Assembly: GCF_034676545.1 (NCBI RefSeq)
Contig: NZ_JAUCBZ010000015.1
Coordinates: 1,333,001-1,397,000 of the forward strand
Direction of reading: 5' to 3'
DNA: 64,000 nt
Source: Pararhodobacter sp.
GTDB taxonomy: Bacteria; Pseudomonadota; Alphaproteobacteria; Rhodobacterales; Rhodobacteraceae
Part shown: positions 26,833 to 35,312 of the stretch, piece by piece
Layout: the number at the start of each line of letters is the position of its first letter
How positions within the stretch are numbered: position 1 is the stretch's first letter
Notes under the pieces: model-generated
Told to the model about the DNA's origin: nothing
The model's input: the letters and a program-made list of their open reading frames with translations, nothing else
Database searches by the model: none
Program-made: the position numbers and the translations under genes

Positions 26833-27783
26833 ATGAGCAAGACCTTCGCCTCGGCCGGAGACATGGAAGAAAAAACCATCAGCTTCACGCAAGTCGGTGA
26901 GGGGCTCTATGCTTTCACCGCCGAGGGAGACCCCAACAGCGGCGTCATCATCGGCGACGAGTTGGTGATGGTGATCGAAGCGCAAGCCACACCGCGGCTG
27001 GCGCGCAAGGTCGTGGAATGCATCCGCACCGTGACCGACAAGCCGATCAGCCATCTGGTGCTGACGCATTATCATGCGGTGCGCGTGCTGGGCGCCAGCG
27101 CCTATGGCGCGCCGGAAATCATCATGTCCGACACCGCGCGCGCGATGGTGGTCGAGCGTGGGCAGGAAGACTGGGACAGCGAATTCGGCCGCTTCCCGCG
27201 CCTGTTCATGGGCCACGAGGAAATCCCCGGCCTGACCTGGCCGACCACCACGTTCAGTGACCGCATGACGGTCTATCTGGGCAAGCGCCGGGTGGATATC
27301 ATGCATCTGGGCCGCGCCCACACCGCCGGCGACGCCGTGGTCTGGGTGCCCGATGCCGAGGTGATGTTCACCGGCGATATCGTGGAATATCACAGCGCCT
27401 GCTATTGCGGCGACGGGCATTTCGAGGATTGGGGCGACACGCTGGCCGAGATCGCCAACTTCAACCCGGTGGCCATTGCGCCGGGCCGCGGTGATGCGCT
27501 GATCGGCGAGGAGATGGTCGAGGCGGCGTTGGCCAGTACCTTTGATTTCGTCGACAGCACCTATCGTCCGGTGCAGCGCGTGGCCGCGCGCGGTGGGTCG
27601 TTGAAAGAGGCCTGGGACGCGGTGCGCGCGGAATGTGATCCGAAATTCAAGGACTTCGCCATCTACGAGCATTGCCTGCCGTTCAACGTGGCGCGCGCCT
27701 ATGACGAAGCCCGCGGCATCGACACCCCCCGCATCTGGACCGCCGAGCGCGATCAGCAGATGTGGGCAGACCTGCAAGGATAA
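26833..27783 (+). CDS. MBL-fold metallohydrolase with altered metal motif
   Basis: The protein has 316 residues with a metallo-beta-lactamase fold. The first metal motif reads T78-H-Y-H-A-V-R84, where the usual THxHxDH would have Asp and His in place of Val and Arg. The third-site histidine (GRAHTAGD) and the bridging aspartate (FTGDIVE) are kept. It therefore may bind only one metal, or have changed chemistry. It begins a cassette with an FAD hydroxylase and a DUF2783 protein behind a MarR-type regulator, so a hydrolytic step in an aromatic pathway is likely. The ATG at 26833 follows AGAGAGACC; the earlier in-frame codon at 26812 has no site. Confidence 0.88.
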   Translation: MSKTFASAGDMEEKTISFTQVGEGLYAFTAEGDPNSGVIIGDELVMVIEAQATPRLARKVVECIRTVTDKPISHLVLTHYHAVRVLGASAYGAPEIIMSDTARAMVVERGQEDWDSEFGRFPRLFMGHEEIPGLTWPTTTFSDRMTVYLGKRRVDIMHLGRAHTAGDAVVWVPDAEVMFTGDIVEYHSACYCGDGHFEDWGDTLAEIANFNPVAIAPGRGDALIGEEMVEAALASTFDFVDSTYRPVQRVAARGGSLKEAWDAVRAECDPKFKDFAIYEHCLPFNVARAYDEARGIDTPRIWTAERDQQMWADLQG

Positions 27784-27788
27784 GCGCC

Positions 27789-29423
27789 ATGACGATGCAG
27801 GAACGGTATCCGCTGGCGTATAAAAGCTACCCCTACGCCAAATCGCCGGATCAAGACGCGGCTGCGGCGGTTCGTCACCCGGTCGTGGTGGTCGGCGGTG
27901 GCCCGGTCGGCATGGCCGCGGCGCTGGATCTGGCGCTCAAGGGAACACGGGTTCTGGTGCTGGATGACCATGAGGGCATCGGCATGGGCTCGCGGGCGAT
28001 TTGTTTTGCGAAACGTCCGCTGGAAATTCTGGATCGCCTCGGCTGCGGCGATCCGGTTGCGCAAAAGGGGGTCGTGTGGAACCTTGGCAAGGTGTTCCAC
28101 GGCGAAAAACAGGTGTTTGAATTCAACCTGTTGCCGGAAAAAGGCCACAAATACCCGGCCTTCGTGAACCTGCAACAGCCGTATTTCGAGAAATTCATCC
28201 TCGACCATGTGCGGGCCTTGCAGGCGCAGGGGTTGCCGCTGGAAATTCGCGGCAAGAACCGCGTGGATGCGGTCACGCAGGACGCCGATGGCGTGACGCT
28301 GACGGTGATGACCCCGGACGGCCCCTATGAGGTCGCGGCGGATTGGGTGATCGCCTGCGACGGGGCCTCGTCGCCGATGCGCGAGATGCTGGGCCTGGGG
28401 TTCGAGGGCGAGGTGTTCAAGGACAGTTTCCTGATCGCCGATGTACGCATGAAGGCCGATTTCCCGACCGAGCGCTGGTTCTGGTTCGATCCGCCCTCGG
28501 GTGCGGGGGCGTCGCAATTGCTGCACAAACAACCCGATGACGTCTGGCGGATCGACTTCCAGATCGGCTGGGACGTGGACCGCAAGGAAGAGATGAAAGA
28601 GGCCAACGTCCGCCGCCGCGTGGCGCAGATGATCGGCGCGGATGTGGAATTCGATCTGGTGTGGTCGTCGATCTATACGTTCCAGTGCCGCCGGATGGTC
28701 AAGTTCCATGAGGGCCGGGTGATCTTTGCCGGCGACGCGGCGCATCAGGTGTCGCCGTTTGGCGCACGAGGGGCAAACTCGGGGTTGCAGGACACCGACA
28801 ATCTGGCGTGGAAGCTGAAACTGGTGATGGATGGCATCGCGCCCGTCGCCTTGCTGGATACCTATGACGAAGAACGGATCTATGGTGCCAAGGAGAATAT
28901 CCTGAACTCTACCCGGGCGACGGATTTCATCACGCCGAAATCCGAAATCAGCCATATTTTCCGCAACGCAGTGCTGGATCTGGCCGAAACCCACGCCTTT
29001 GCGCGGCCTTTCGTAAACTCGGGCCGTCTGTCGGTGCCGTGCACCTATGACGGCTCAAAGCTGAACTCTGCCGATGCGCTGCCTGACGGCCCGGCGCGCA
29101 CGCGGCCCGGCTCGGCGTGCCCGGATGCACCCTTGGGTGACGGGTATCTGCTGAATGCCCTGGGCTCGGCGCAGGACACCGGGTTCCAGCTTCTGGCGAT
29201 TGATGTCGAAACCCCCGCCGACTTTTCGGCGCATGGCGTCGCGTGCCGCGTGGTGACGGTGACGGCGGCGGACAACCCGATGCTGCGCGATCGCTATCTG
29301 GGTGCGGCCAAAGGGGCGGTGTATCTGATCCGCCCGGATCAACATGTCGCCGCCCGCTGGAGCGCATGGGACGAGGCGGCGACCAAGGCCGCGCTTGGCC
29401 GGGCTATCGGAAAGGAGCTGTGA
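27789..29423 (+). CDS. FAD-dependent aromatic monooxygenase (MhpA/PheA type)
   Basis: The protein has 544 residues. The FAD-binding Rossmann motif is VVVVGGGPVGMAAALDLAL (residues about 32-50); the conserved DG motif reads WVIACDGASSPMRE and the flavin-phosphate motif GDAAHQVSPFGARGANSG. A C-terminal thioredoxin-like domain (about 430-540), normal in phenol hydroxylase-like class A flavoproteins, follows. It would hydroxylate an aromatic acid with NAD(P)H and O2; the closest style is 3-(3-hydroxyphenyl)propionate hydroxylase, but the substrate is not certain. AAGGAT lies five bases before the ATG, within the end of the preceding gene. Confidence 0.92.
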   Translation: MTMQERYPLAYKSYPYAKSPDQDAAAAVRHPVVVVGGGPVGMAAALDLALKGTRVLVLDDHEGIGMGSRAICFAKRPLEILDRLGCGDPVAQKGVVWNLGKVFHGEKQVFEFNLLPEKGHKYPAFVNLQQPYFEKFILDHVRALQAQGLPLEIRGKNRVDAVTQDADGVTLTVMTPDGPYEVAADWVIACDGASSPMREMLGLGFEGEVFKDSFLIADVRMKADFPTERWFWFDPPSGAGASQLLHKQPDDVWRIDFQIGWDVDRKEEMKEANVRRRVAQMIGADVEFDLVWSSIYTFQCRRMVKFHEGRVIFAGDAAHQVSPFGARGANSGLQDTDNLAWKLKLVMDGIAPVALLDTYDEERIYGAKENILNSTRATDFITPKSEISHIFRNAVLDLAETHAFARPFVNSGRLSVPCTYDGSKLNSADALPDGPARTRPGSACPDAPLGDGYLLNALGSAQDTGFQLLAIDVETPADFSAHGVACRVVTVTAADNPMLRDRYLGAAKGAVYLIRPDQHVAARWSAWDEAATKAALGRAIGKEL

Positions 29424-29425
29424 TC

Positions 29426-29614
29426 ATGGCAAAGCTGAACACCACGCCCAACGTGGCCCGCGCCGATGACGTCTATGAGATGCTGATCGACGCGCATGAA
29501 GGCAAGACCAAGCCCGAATCCGATGCGTTCAACGCACGGCTGATCATCACCTTGATCAACCATATCGGGGATGCCGACATCATCGCCGAGGCTCTGGCCG
29601 TCGCCGAGGGATGA
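29426..29614 (+). CDS. DUF2783 small protein
   Basis: The protein has 62 residues and starts MAKLNTTPNVARADDVYEML. The conserved core is DAFNARLIITLINHIGD, the DUF2783 signature. Genes of this family regularly sit directly behind FAD aromatic hydroxylases, as here (two bases after the stop). Its function is unknown; it may be a regulatory or stabilising partner. GGAG lies ten bases before the ATG. Confidence 0.85.
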   Translation: MAKLNTTPNVARADDVYEMLIDAHEGKTKPESDAFNARLIITLINHIGDADIIAEALAVAEG

Positions 29615-29820
29615 GGCGCGGGGCGCGCGGTGCGCCCCCCCCATTTCCCGGCTGTTGCGATTGCGCGCACCCTTTCATACCCGCGCGCCCGGCAAAGGGC
29701 GCGAGGGTAGCCTCGCCGAATGCGTTCACCGACGTCTCGAACCCCGCGCGATGGGCATCACCCGCATGGTCCGGCTGAGGGTGGGTCGCCGGGGTCGATA
29801 CCCCACCTGCACGGTGCGTC

Positions 29821-29906
29821 ACGTCGCATTTGCGCTGCGACGTCGTGTCCATGGACTAACCATCGGACTCGTGGTTGAAGCCCATCAGAAGCCGCCGAGT
29901 CCGATC
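29821..29906 (+). promoter_or_regulatory. Structured leader before the DGC-domain gene
   Basis: Three inverted repeats are stacked: ACGTCGCA / TGCGACGT (29821-29828 with 29836-29843); AACCA / TGGTT (29858-29862 with 29872-29876); and ATCGGACTCG / CGAGTCCGAT (29862-29871 with 29896-29905). The last ends one base before the ATG and would bury the ribosome-binding region. The second shares base 29862 and places most of the third's left arm in its loop, so the two compete. This looks like a translational switch. No known riboswitch class was recognised. Confidence 0.4.
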
Positions 29907-30287
29907 ATGTCTACACGCAAGCATCTCCCTTTGGTCTATTCCTGCTCCGGCTGCTCCAGCGCGGCGCAAATGGCAAACCATCTCGCGATCGGGCTGGATC
30001 GGCGCGGATTGGCCGAAATGTCCTGTATCGCGGGCGTGGGCGGCGATGTGCCAAAGCTGGTGCGTCTCGCCAAGTCCGGCCGCCGCATCATCGGGATCGA
30101 CGGTTGCGCGCTCGCGTGCGTTCGTAGCTGCCTCGCCCGCCACGGCGTCGAGCCGTCGGAATACCACCTTTTGTCCGATCATGGTGTGCGAAAGCGCTAT
30201 CAGACCGATTTTGACACCGACGAGGCCGAACGGGTGCTGGCGAAAATGGCCGCCGCTCTGGAGTCAGAGGCCACGGTACACGGGTGA
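29907..30287 (+). CDS. DGC-domain putative zinc-binding protein
   Basis: The protein has 126 residues. The family signature is a set of cysteines: YSCSGCSSAAQMANHLA at the N-terminus, MSCIAGVGGD and IDGCALACVRSCL. These define the DGC (putative zinc-binding) family found near metal resistance or redox genes; its biochemical role is unknown. The frame is open to 29571 upstream, but codon use and composition there do not look coding and the family begins near the ATG at 29907. That ATG has no clear Shine-Dalgarno and sits at the edge of a stem-loop. Confidence 0.8.
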   Translation: MSTRKHLPLVYSCSGCSSAAQMANHLAIGLDRRGLAEMSCIAGVGGDVPKLVRLAKSGRRIIGIDGCALACVRSCLARHGVEPSEYHLLSDHGVRKRYQTDFDTDEAERVLAKMAAALESEATVHG

Positions 30288-30646
30288 CCTGCCGGGCAGG
30301 TGCGCTCTGATGCGGCAAGCGTTTCACGCCTGACTGCGTTTGGAAGGGCCGCCAAGGGCCAGCTGAGGTTGTGCGCGACTGGCCGTTCTACCGCCGTCCG
30401 CCGATCGGGACTCAGCCAACACAGGACTGGCAAACAGGTTGACTGGGTCTGAAGTCGGGGATTCCCCCCGCCGGTGATGTCCACAGGCCGGATGCCATCC
30501 CGCGTTTCCGCGCCTGACGACCAGACCAAAGATGATTCCCGGCAGCGTGTCGAAACAGCCCGCGGCGCGCCGGACCGCGACTACAGTCACGTCATGCGAC
30601 GGCGACAACGGCTTTCGCGACAGTGACCAGATTTCACGATGAAATA
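30288..30646. other. 359 bases without a recognisable gene
   Basis: This stretch lies between the DGC gene and tRNA-Thr. Minus-strand frames are open but are not family-like. I looked for a cobalamin riboswitch, RNase P RNA, SRP RNA and tmRNA and found no defining motifs. A C-rich tract (ATTCCCCCCGCCGG, near 30460-30473) is the only noticeable feature. An unknown small RNA cannot be excluded. Confidence 0.5.
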
Positions 30647-30721
30647 TGGTGCTGTGAGAGAGGATTGAACTCTCGACCTCACCCTTACCAAGGGTGTGCT
30701 CTACCACTGAGCTACCACAGC
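30647..30721 (-). tRNA. tRNA-Thr (GGT anticodon)
   Basis: The minus strand gives an acceptor stem GCTGTGG (30721-30715) pairing with TCACAGC, a D-arm with AGCTCAGTGGTAGAGC, anticodon loop centred on GGT with a CCTT/AAGG-rich stem, a T-arm GAGAG-TTCAATC-CTCTC and encoded CCA at the 3' end. It reads ACC/ACU codons. Confidence 0.95.
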
Positions 30722-30809
30722 ACTGCTACGGGCGGCTGATTAGCCTCTAAGTGAGCGGGGCGCAAGCCCTCACTGGACGCTTTTTTCGCCCTGCGGTAAG
30801 ACCGTCGGC

Positions 30810-31004
30810 ATGACACAGGACAAACCGACGACCAGACCGACTTCCGAATCGCCAGAGACCACCGCACGGCGGGTGCAATCGGTGACCGGCACCAAGGGTG
30901 ACAGCACGCGCGAGGCGCGGATCAAATCCGCACTCAAGGCCAATATTGCAAAGCGAAAAGCGCAAGCCAAGGCGCGTGAAACGGATGAGGGACACAATGA
31001 CTGA
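30810..31004 (+). CDS. Small charged hypothetical protein
   Basis: The protein has 64 residues, no signal or membrane segment, very rich in K, R and T/S, with a central GDSTREARIKSALKANIAKRK helix. No family was recognised. Its last eight bases overlap the start of the DUF2948 gene, which suggests translational coupling and that it is real. Similar short basic proteins occur before DUF2948-hisD in Rhodobacterales. Confidence 0.6.
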   Translation: MTQDKPTTRPTSESPETTARRVQSVTGTKGDSTREARIKSALKANIAKRKAQAKARETDEGHND

Positions 31005-31491
31005 TGCACGGTTTGAAGATGGCGCCGAGCGCCCATTGCGGCTGATTGCGCGCGATGCCGACGATCTCAGGGTCCTGTCGGCGCTGGTGCAGGATTCGGT
31101 GCTGACTGGGGCTGATTTTCAGTATCAGCGGGCGCGGCGGCGGTTTTCGGTGCTGCTCAACCGGTTTCGTTGGGAAGATCAGGCGCAGGCCAAGGCTGCC
31201 GGGCGGCGAGTCGAGCGGGTGCGGAGTGTGCTGGATTTCTCGGACGTGACGGCCGTTGCGCATCAGGGGCTGGAGCGGGATGGCGAGACGATTCTGTCGC
31301 TGTTGTCCATCGCGTATGTCCCGCAGGTCGAGGTGGGTGCGGATGAGCCGGCGGGGCCTGGCCGGGTTGTCCTGACCTTTGCCGGGGATGGGGCCTTGGC
31401 GCTGAGCGTCGAGTGTCTCGAGGTCGAATTGAGCGATGTCACGCGGCCCTACGCCGCGCCTTCGGGCAAGACCCCGTCGCATGGCGACTGA
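30997..31491 (+). CDS. DUF2948 family protein
   Basis: The protein has 164 residues. The conserved start LIARDADDLRVLSALVQDSV and the internal YQRARRRFSVLLNRFRWED are diagnostic of DUF2948. Function unknown. The gene stands immediately before hisD, the usual place in Rhodobacterales and Rhizobiales. GAGGGA lies six bases before the ATG; it overlaps the small upstream gene by eight bases. Confidence 0.88.
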   Translation: MTDARFEDGAERPLRLIARDADDLRVLSALVQDSVLTGADFQYQRARRRFSVLLNRFRWEDQAQAKAAGRRVERVRSVLDFSDVTAVAHQGLERDGETILSLLSIAYVPQVEVGADEPAGPGRVVLTFAGDGALALSVECLEVELSDVTRPYAAPSGKTPSHGD

Positions 31492-31554
31492 CCGGGCGCC
31501 GCGTTGACCCGGCGGCGCCGAGGCTCTATCTGACAGCGCGACAAGGAGCCCAAG

Positions 31555-32856
31555 ATGCCGCATTTTCTCGACGCTGCCGACGCTGATTTCTCGACCCGAT
31601 TCGACGCCCTTTTGGGGCTCAAGCGCGAAGACAGCCCCGATGTGGATGCCACCGTTGCCGCGATCATCGCGGACGTGCGCACGCGCGGCGATGCGGCGGT
31701 GATCGAGCTGACCTCGAAATTCGACGGGTTGGACCTGACGCCGGAGACTCTGGCGTTTTCCGAGGCCGAGATTGACGCCGCCTGCGCGCAGGTTCCCGAG
31801 GCCGAGCGGGCGGCGTTGGCGCTGGCGGCCGATCGCATCAGGGCCTATCACGAGCGTCAGCGACCCGAGGATGCGCGCTGGACCGATGCCACGGGCGCGT
31901 CGCTGGGGTGGCGCTGGACGCCCGTGTCGGCAGCGGGGTTGTATGTGCCCGGCGGGTTGGCGAGTTACCCGTCCTCGGTGCTGATGAATGCCATTCCGGC
32001 GCAGGTGGCGGGTGTTGAACGCCTGGTGATCTGCGCGCCGACGCCGGGCGGCACGGTGAACCCGCTGGTGCTGCTGGCCGCGCGGCTGTCGGGGGTGGAA
32101 ACCGTCTACCGGATCGGCGGCGCGCAGGCGATTGCGGCGATGGCCTATGGCACGCAAACCCTTGCGCCGGTGGACAAGGTGACCGGGCCGGGCAACGCCT
32201 ATGTTGCGGCGGCCAAGCGGCGGGTGTTTGGCAAGGTCGGCATCGACATGATCGCCGGACCCAGCGAGATTCTGGTGATCGGCGATGGCACGGGCGACCC
32301 GGATTGGATTGCCCTCGACCTGCTGTCACAGGCCGAGCATGACCACAGCGCGCAGTCGATCCTGATCACCACCTCGCAGGCCGAGGCGGATGCGGTAAGC
32401 GCCGCGGTGGATCGGCAATTGTCGGTGTTGGAGCGTCGCGAGATTGCCGGGGCAAGTTGGCGCGACAATGGGATCGTGATTGTCGCCCGCGATCTGGATC
32501 AGGCGGCGGCCCTGTCGGACCGTTTCGCGCCGGAGCACCTGGAACTTTGTGTCGATGACCCCGAGGCCCTACTGGCGAAAGTGACCCACGCGGGTGCGAT
32601 CTTTTTGGGGCATTGGACGCCCGAGGCAATCGGCGATTACGTCGGCGGGCCGAATCATGTGTTGCCGACGGCGCGCTCGGCGCGGTTTTCCTCGGGGCTG
32701 AATGTGCTCGATTTCATGAAGCGCACGACGCTTGCGCGCATGACGCCCGAATCGCTGCGCGCGATTGGCCCGGCGGCGGAAACCCTGGCGATGTCGGAAA
32801 GCTTGCAGGCCCACGGGTTGAGCGTGCGGGCGCGGTTGGACCGATTGAACGATTGA
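31555..32856 (+). CDS. hisD: Histidinol dehydrogenase
   Basis: The protein has 433 residues, the normal length. GRYVPGGLASYPSSVLM-type sequence (LYVPGGLASYPSSV), the DMIAGPSEI substrate loop, DLLSQAEHDHSAQ with the zinc-binding and catalytic Glu/His and the C-terminal FMKRTTLARMT are all present. It catalyses the two final NAD-dependent oxidations of histidine synthesis, histidinol to histidine, using zinc. AAGGAG lies seven bases before the ATG. Other his genes are absent here, as is common for this scattered hisD context. Confidence 0.97.
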   Translation: MPHFLDAADADFSTRFDALLGLKREDSPDVDATVAAIIADVRTRGDAAVIELTSKFDGLDLTPETLAFSEAEIDAACAQVPEAERAALALAADRIRAYHERQRPEDARWTDATGASLGWRWTPVSAAGLYVPGGLASYPSSVLMNAIPAQVAGVERLVICAPTPGGTVNPLVLLAARLSGVETVYRIGGAQAIAAMAYGTQTLAPVDKVTGPGNAYVAAAKRRVFGKVGIDMIAGPSEILVIGDGTGDPDWIALDLLSQAEHDHSAQSILITTSQAEADAVSAAVDRQLSVLERREIAGASWRDNGIVIVARDLDQAAALSDRFAPEHLELCVDDPEALLAKVTHAGAIFLGHWTPEAIGDYVGGPNHVLPTARSARFSSGLNVLDFMKRTTLARMTPESLRAIGPAAETLAMSESLQAHGLSVRARLDRLND

Positions 32857-32928
32857 CGGGTTTCGACCGACACAGGGAAACGGGGTCATTGCCCTGCATG
32901 TGTTGTGTCAAGCACCCAGAGGTTGCTC

Positions 32929-33375
32929 ATGCGAACCCTGACGTCCGCCCTTGCCCTGACCGGCGCGCTGCTGGCGCCGGCCCTTGTGTCGAACCCCGCA
33001 AACGCGCTGCTGCCCGAACCCCAATGCGAGGTGGTTCTGGATACCGGCGCACTGGTCTCGTTTCCCTGGCCCAACGGCAACAGCGTGATCGTCTGGCCCA
33101 ACCTCTATGTCGGGTCGCTGGTGACCTATGACTGGCTGGGTGATGACGGAACCTTGCACGGTGTCATGCAGCATTGCACCTCGGACAGCACGCTGACCTG
33201 GTCGATGCCGCTGGACACCGCCTCGCCTGTGATGCTGCGCGTCGAGCAGATGCTGACATCCGCGCAGACCTTTACTTTCGCCGAAGTGGCGCAGGAATTG
33301 CAGGGGTTGGGCGCGCGCGCCCGGATCGCGCGTTCTGGACCCGGGCGCTGTGCCTGTGCGTTTTACGGCCGCTGA
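32929..33375 (+). CDS. Secreted protein, function unknown
   Basis: The protein has 148 residues with a Sec signal peptide (residues 1-25, LLAPALVSNPANA). The mature chain contains four cysteines and short beta-strand-like segments (VLDTGALVSFPWPNGNSVIVWPNL). No family was recognised. AGAGG is seven bases before the ATG at 32929; a GTG at 32905 would disrupt the signal peptide. It ends in a TGATCA shared with the convergent creatinase stop. Confidence 0.65.
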   Translation: MRTLTSALALTGALLAPALVSNPANALLPEPQCEVVLDTGALVSFPWPNGNSVIVWPNLYVGSLVTYDWLGDDGTLHGVMQHCTSDSTLTWSMPLDTASPVMLRVEQMLTSAQTFTFAEVAQELQGLGARARIARSGPGRCACAFYGR

Positions 33376-34581
33376 TCAGCCGACGACGTTGAACCCCGGT
33401 CCATAGGGGTAATGGGTGATGTTCTCGTTGCCGTTTTCGTGGATCACCAGAATGTCGTGCTCGCGGTAGCCACCGCCCCCCGGTTGCCCCTCGGGGATGG
33501 TCAGCATTGGTTCCATCGAGATCACCATGCCGGGTTCCAGCACCGTGTCGATGTCTTCGCGCAGTTCCAGCCCGGCTTCGCGGCCATAGAAATGGCTGAG
33601 CACACCGAAGGAGTGGCCATAGCCGAAGGTGCGGTATTGCAGCAGGTCACGTTCTTCGAAGAACGCGTTGATCTTGGCGGTGATCTGCGCGCAGGTCGCG
33701 CCCGGTTGCAACAAGCTGATGCCGTATTCATGGGCGGCGACGTTGGCTTCCCAGATTTTCAGCGAGACGGGATCGACCTCGCGCACAAAAAGCGTGCGCT
33801 CCAGAGCCGTGTAATAGGCCGAGATCATCGGGAAGGTGTTGAGCGAGAGGATGTCGCCGACGGCAAGTTTTCGCGAAGTGACGGGGTTATGCGCGCCGTC
33901 GGTGTTGATGCCGGATTGGAACCAGACCCAGGTGTCGCGATATTCGGCATCCGGGAATCGGCGGGCGATCTCGCGCTCCATTGCGTCGCGCCCGGCCATG
34001 GCGATGTCGATTTCGCGGGCGCCGACGGCGATGGCCTCGCGGATCGCGTAGCCGCCAACGTCGGCGGTGTTGGCGCCAGCCCGGATCAGGGCGATTTCGG
34101 CGGGGGATTTGTGCATCCGTTGCAGCATCGTCGCATTGGACATATCGACGCGGCTCGATGGGTTCAGGAAGGCATCAAGCTTGCCCGATTGCAGCAGCGA
34201 GATGTGATCGCCCTCGAAGCCGATGACTTTGCCCTCGCCGGTTACCGAGTGGATTGCGCGCCAGTAATTGTCGCGCGCCCAGTCGGTATAGGTGATGTTG
34301 TCGCCATGCGAACGGCGCCACGGCTGGCCGGCGTCGATCCCGGCGCTGATGGTCACGCTTTCGGTGGCGGTGACGACCAGACCATAGGGGCGGCCAAAGC
34401 TGCAATACAGAAAGCCCGAATAATAGGCGATGTTGTGCATGGACGTGAAAACACAGGCGTCAACGCCGAGATCGGCCATTGTGGCGCGCAGCGTCGAAAG
34501 GCGCGCGTCATATTCGGATACGGCGAACGGCAGAACACGCTCGCCTTGGTGGAGACGGTAAAAGCTGGGACGTTGTGTCAT
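33376..34581 (-). CDS. Creatinase (creatine amidinohydrolase), M24 fold
   Basis: The protein has 401 residues, nearly identical in length to Pseudomonas creatinase. Distinctive stretches include SMHNIAYYSGFLYCSFGRPY, INTDGAHNPVTSRK with the catalytic His231 (His232 in Pseudomonas) and YREHDILVIHENGNENIT. The pita-bread fold is shared with aminopeptidase P, but the DMSP lyase DddP and prolidases lack this pattern. It would split creatine to sarcosine and urea. No sarcosine oxidase or urease neighbour is present; the gene is a single insertion in an otherwise conserved housekeeping cluster. Confidence 0.88.
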   Translation of the reverse strand: MTQRPSFYRLHQGERVLPFAVSEYDARLSTLRATMADLGVDACVFTSMHNIAYYSGFLYCSFGRPYGLVVTATESVTISAGIDAGQPWRRSHGDNITYTDWARDNYWRAIHSVTGEGKVIGFEGDHISLLQSGKLDAFLNPSSRVDMSNATMLQRMHKSPAEIALIRAGANTADVGGYAIREAIAVGAREIDIAMAGRDAMEREIARRFPDAEYRDTWVWFQSGINTDGAHNPVTSRKLAVGDILSLNTFPMISAYYTALERTLFVREVDPVSLKIWEANVAAHEYGISLLQPGATCAQITAKINAFFEERDLLQYRTFGYGHSFGVLSHFYGREAGLELREDIDTVLEPGMVISMEPMLTIPEGQPGGGGYREHDILVIHENGNENITHYPYGPGFNVVG

Positions 34582-34830
34582 CGTGAGACCTCTGAAACGG
34601 GGTCACACTGGCCGGACCCCAAAAAAGATCCTGGCGTTCCGGAGAACGGCGGCTTTGGGCCGCGAGCGTCGGGGTTTCCGAGTGGCGACGCCATCGCCAC
34701 GGGCTCTGCAACGGCTGATAAGGCTTGCGTTGATTCGCTGCAAGAGGTCCGTGGTGAAATCTGACAAGCGCCTTGATCCCGCTTGGGCAGTCAGGCATCA
34801 ACACCCCTGAACGAGTGAAGGCCTTCCGTC

Positions 34831-35310
34831 ATGAATCGCATCTGTCATATCGAAATCGACGACACCGGGTTGCCGTCGCCGTCACCCGAAATGGAGCAGG
34901 AGCGCCGCGTCGCCGTGTTCGATCTGCTCGAGGAGAACAGCTTTGCGCTGCCGGAACGGGACGGCAAGGCGATTCCGCCCGGGCCGTATCGCTTGATGAT
35001 GACGATTCGCGAACGTCGGCTGGTGGTGGATATCAGTCAGGAGAACGGCGAAAAGGTTGCCGAGTTTCACCTGTCGCTGGGTCCGTTCCGGCAGGTTACC
35101 AAGGATTACGACCAGATTTGCACCAGCTATTTCGACGCCGTGAAACGACTGCCGCCCAGCCAGATCGAAGCCATCGACATGGCGCGGCGCGGCATTCACA
35201 ACGAGGGTGCCAGCATCTTGCAGGAACGGCTGGAGGGGAAGGCCGAGATTGATGTGGATACTGCACGGCGGTTGTTCACGCTGATCAGCGTCCTCAATCG
35301 CGGGGAGTAA
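34831..35310 (+). CDS. UPF0262 protein
   Basis: The protein has 159 residues and matches the UPF0262 family (MNRICHIEIDD at the start, LLEENSFALPERD and ISQENGEKVAEFHLSLGPF). Function unknown; restricted to alphaproteobacteria. GAGTGAAGG lies about ten bases before the ATG. It is followed two bases after its stop by a low-molecular-weight phosphatase. Confidence 0.88.
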   Translation: MNRICHIEIDDTGLPSPSPEMEQERRVAVFDLLEENSFALPERDGKAIPPGPYRLMMTIRERRLVVDISQENGEKVAEFHLSLGPFRQVTKDYDQICTSYFDAVKRLPPSQIEAIDMARRGIHNEGASILQERLEGKAEIDVDTARRLFTLISVLNRGE

Positions 35311-35312
35311 GC

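Noticed and set aside
30361..30540. Possible cobalamin riboswitch or other structured RNA before tRNA-Thr
   Set aside because: Some short pieces look suggestive (ATTCCCCCCGCCGG, GCCAACACAGG), but the conserved B12-box and core motifs are missing on both strands.
33373..33378. Shared TGATCA with abutting convergent stops
   Set aside because: Interesting as compactness, but it is a simple consequence of two stop codons meeting and has no evidence of function.
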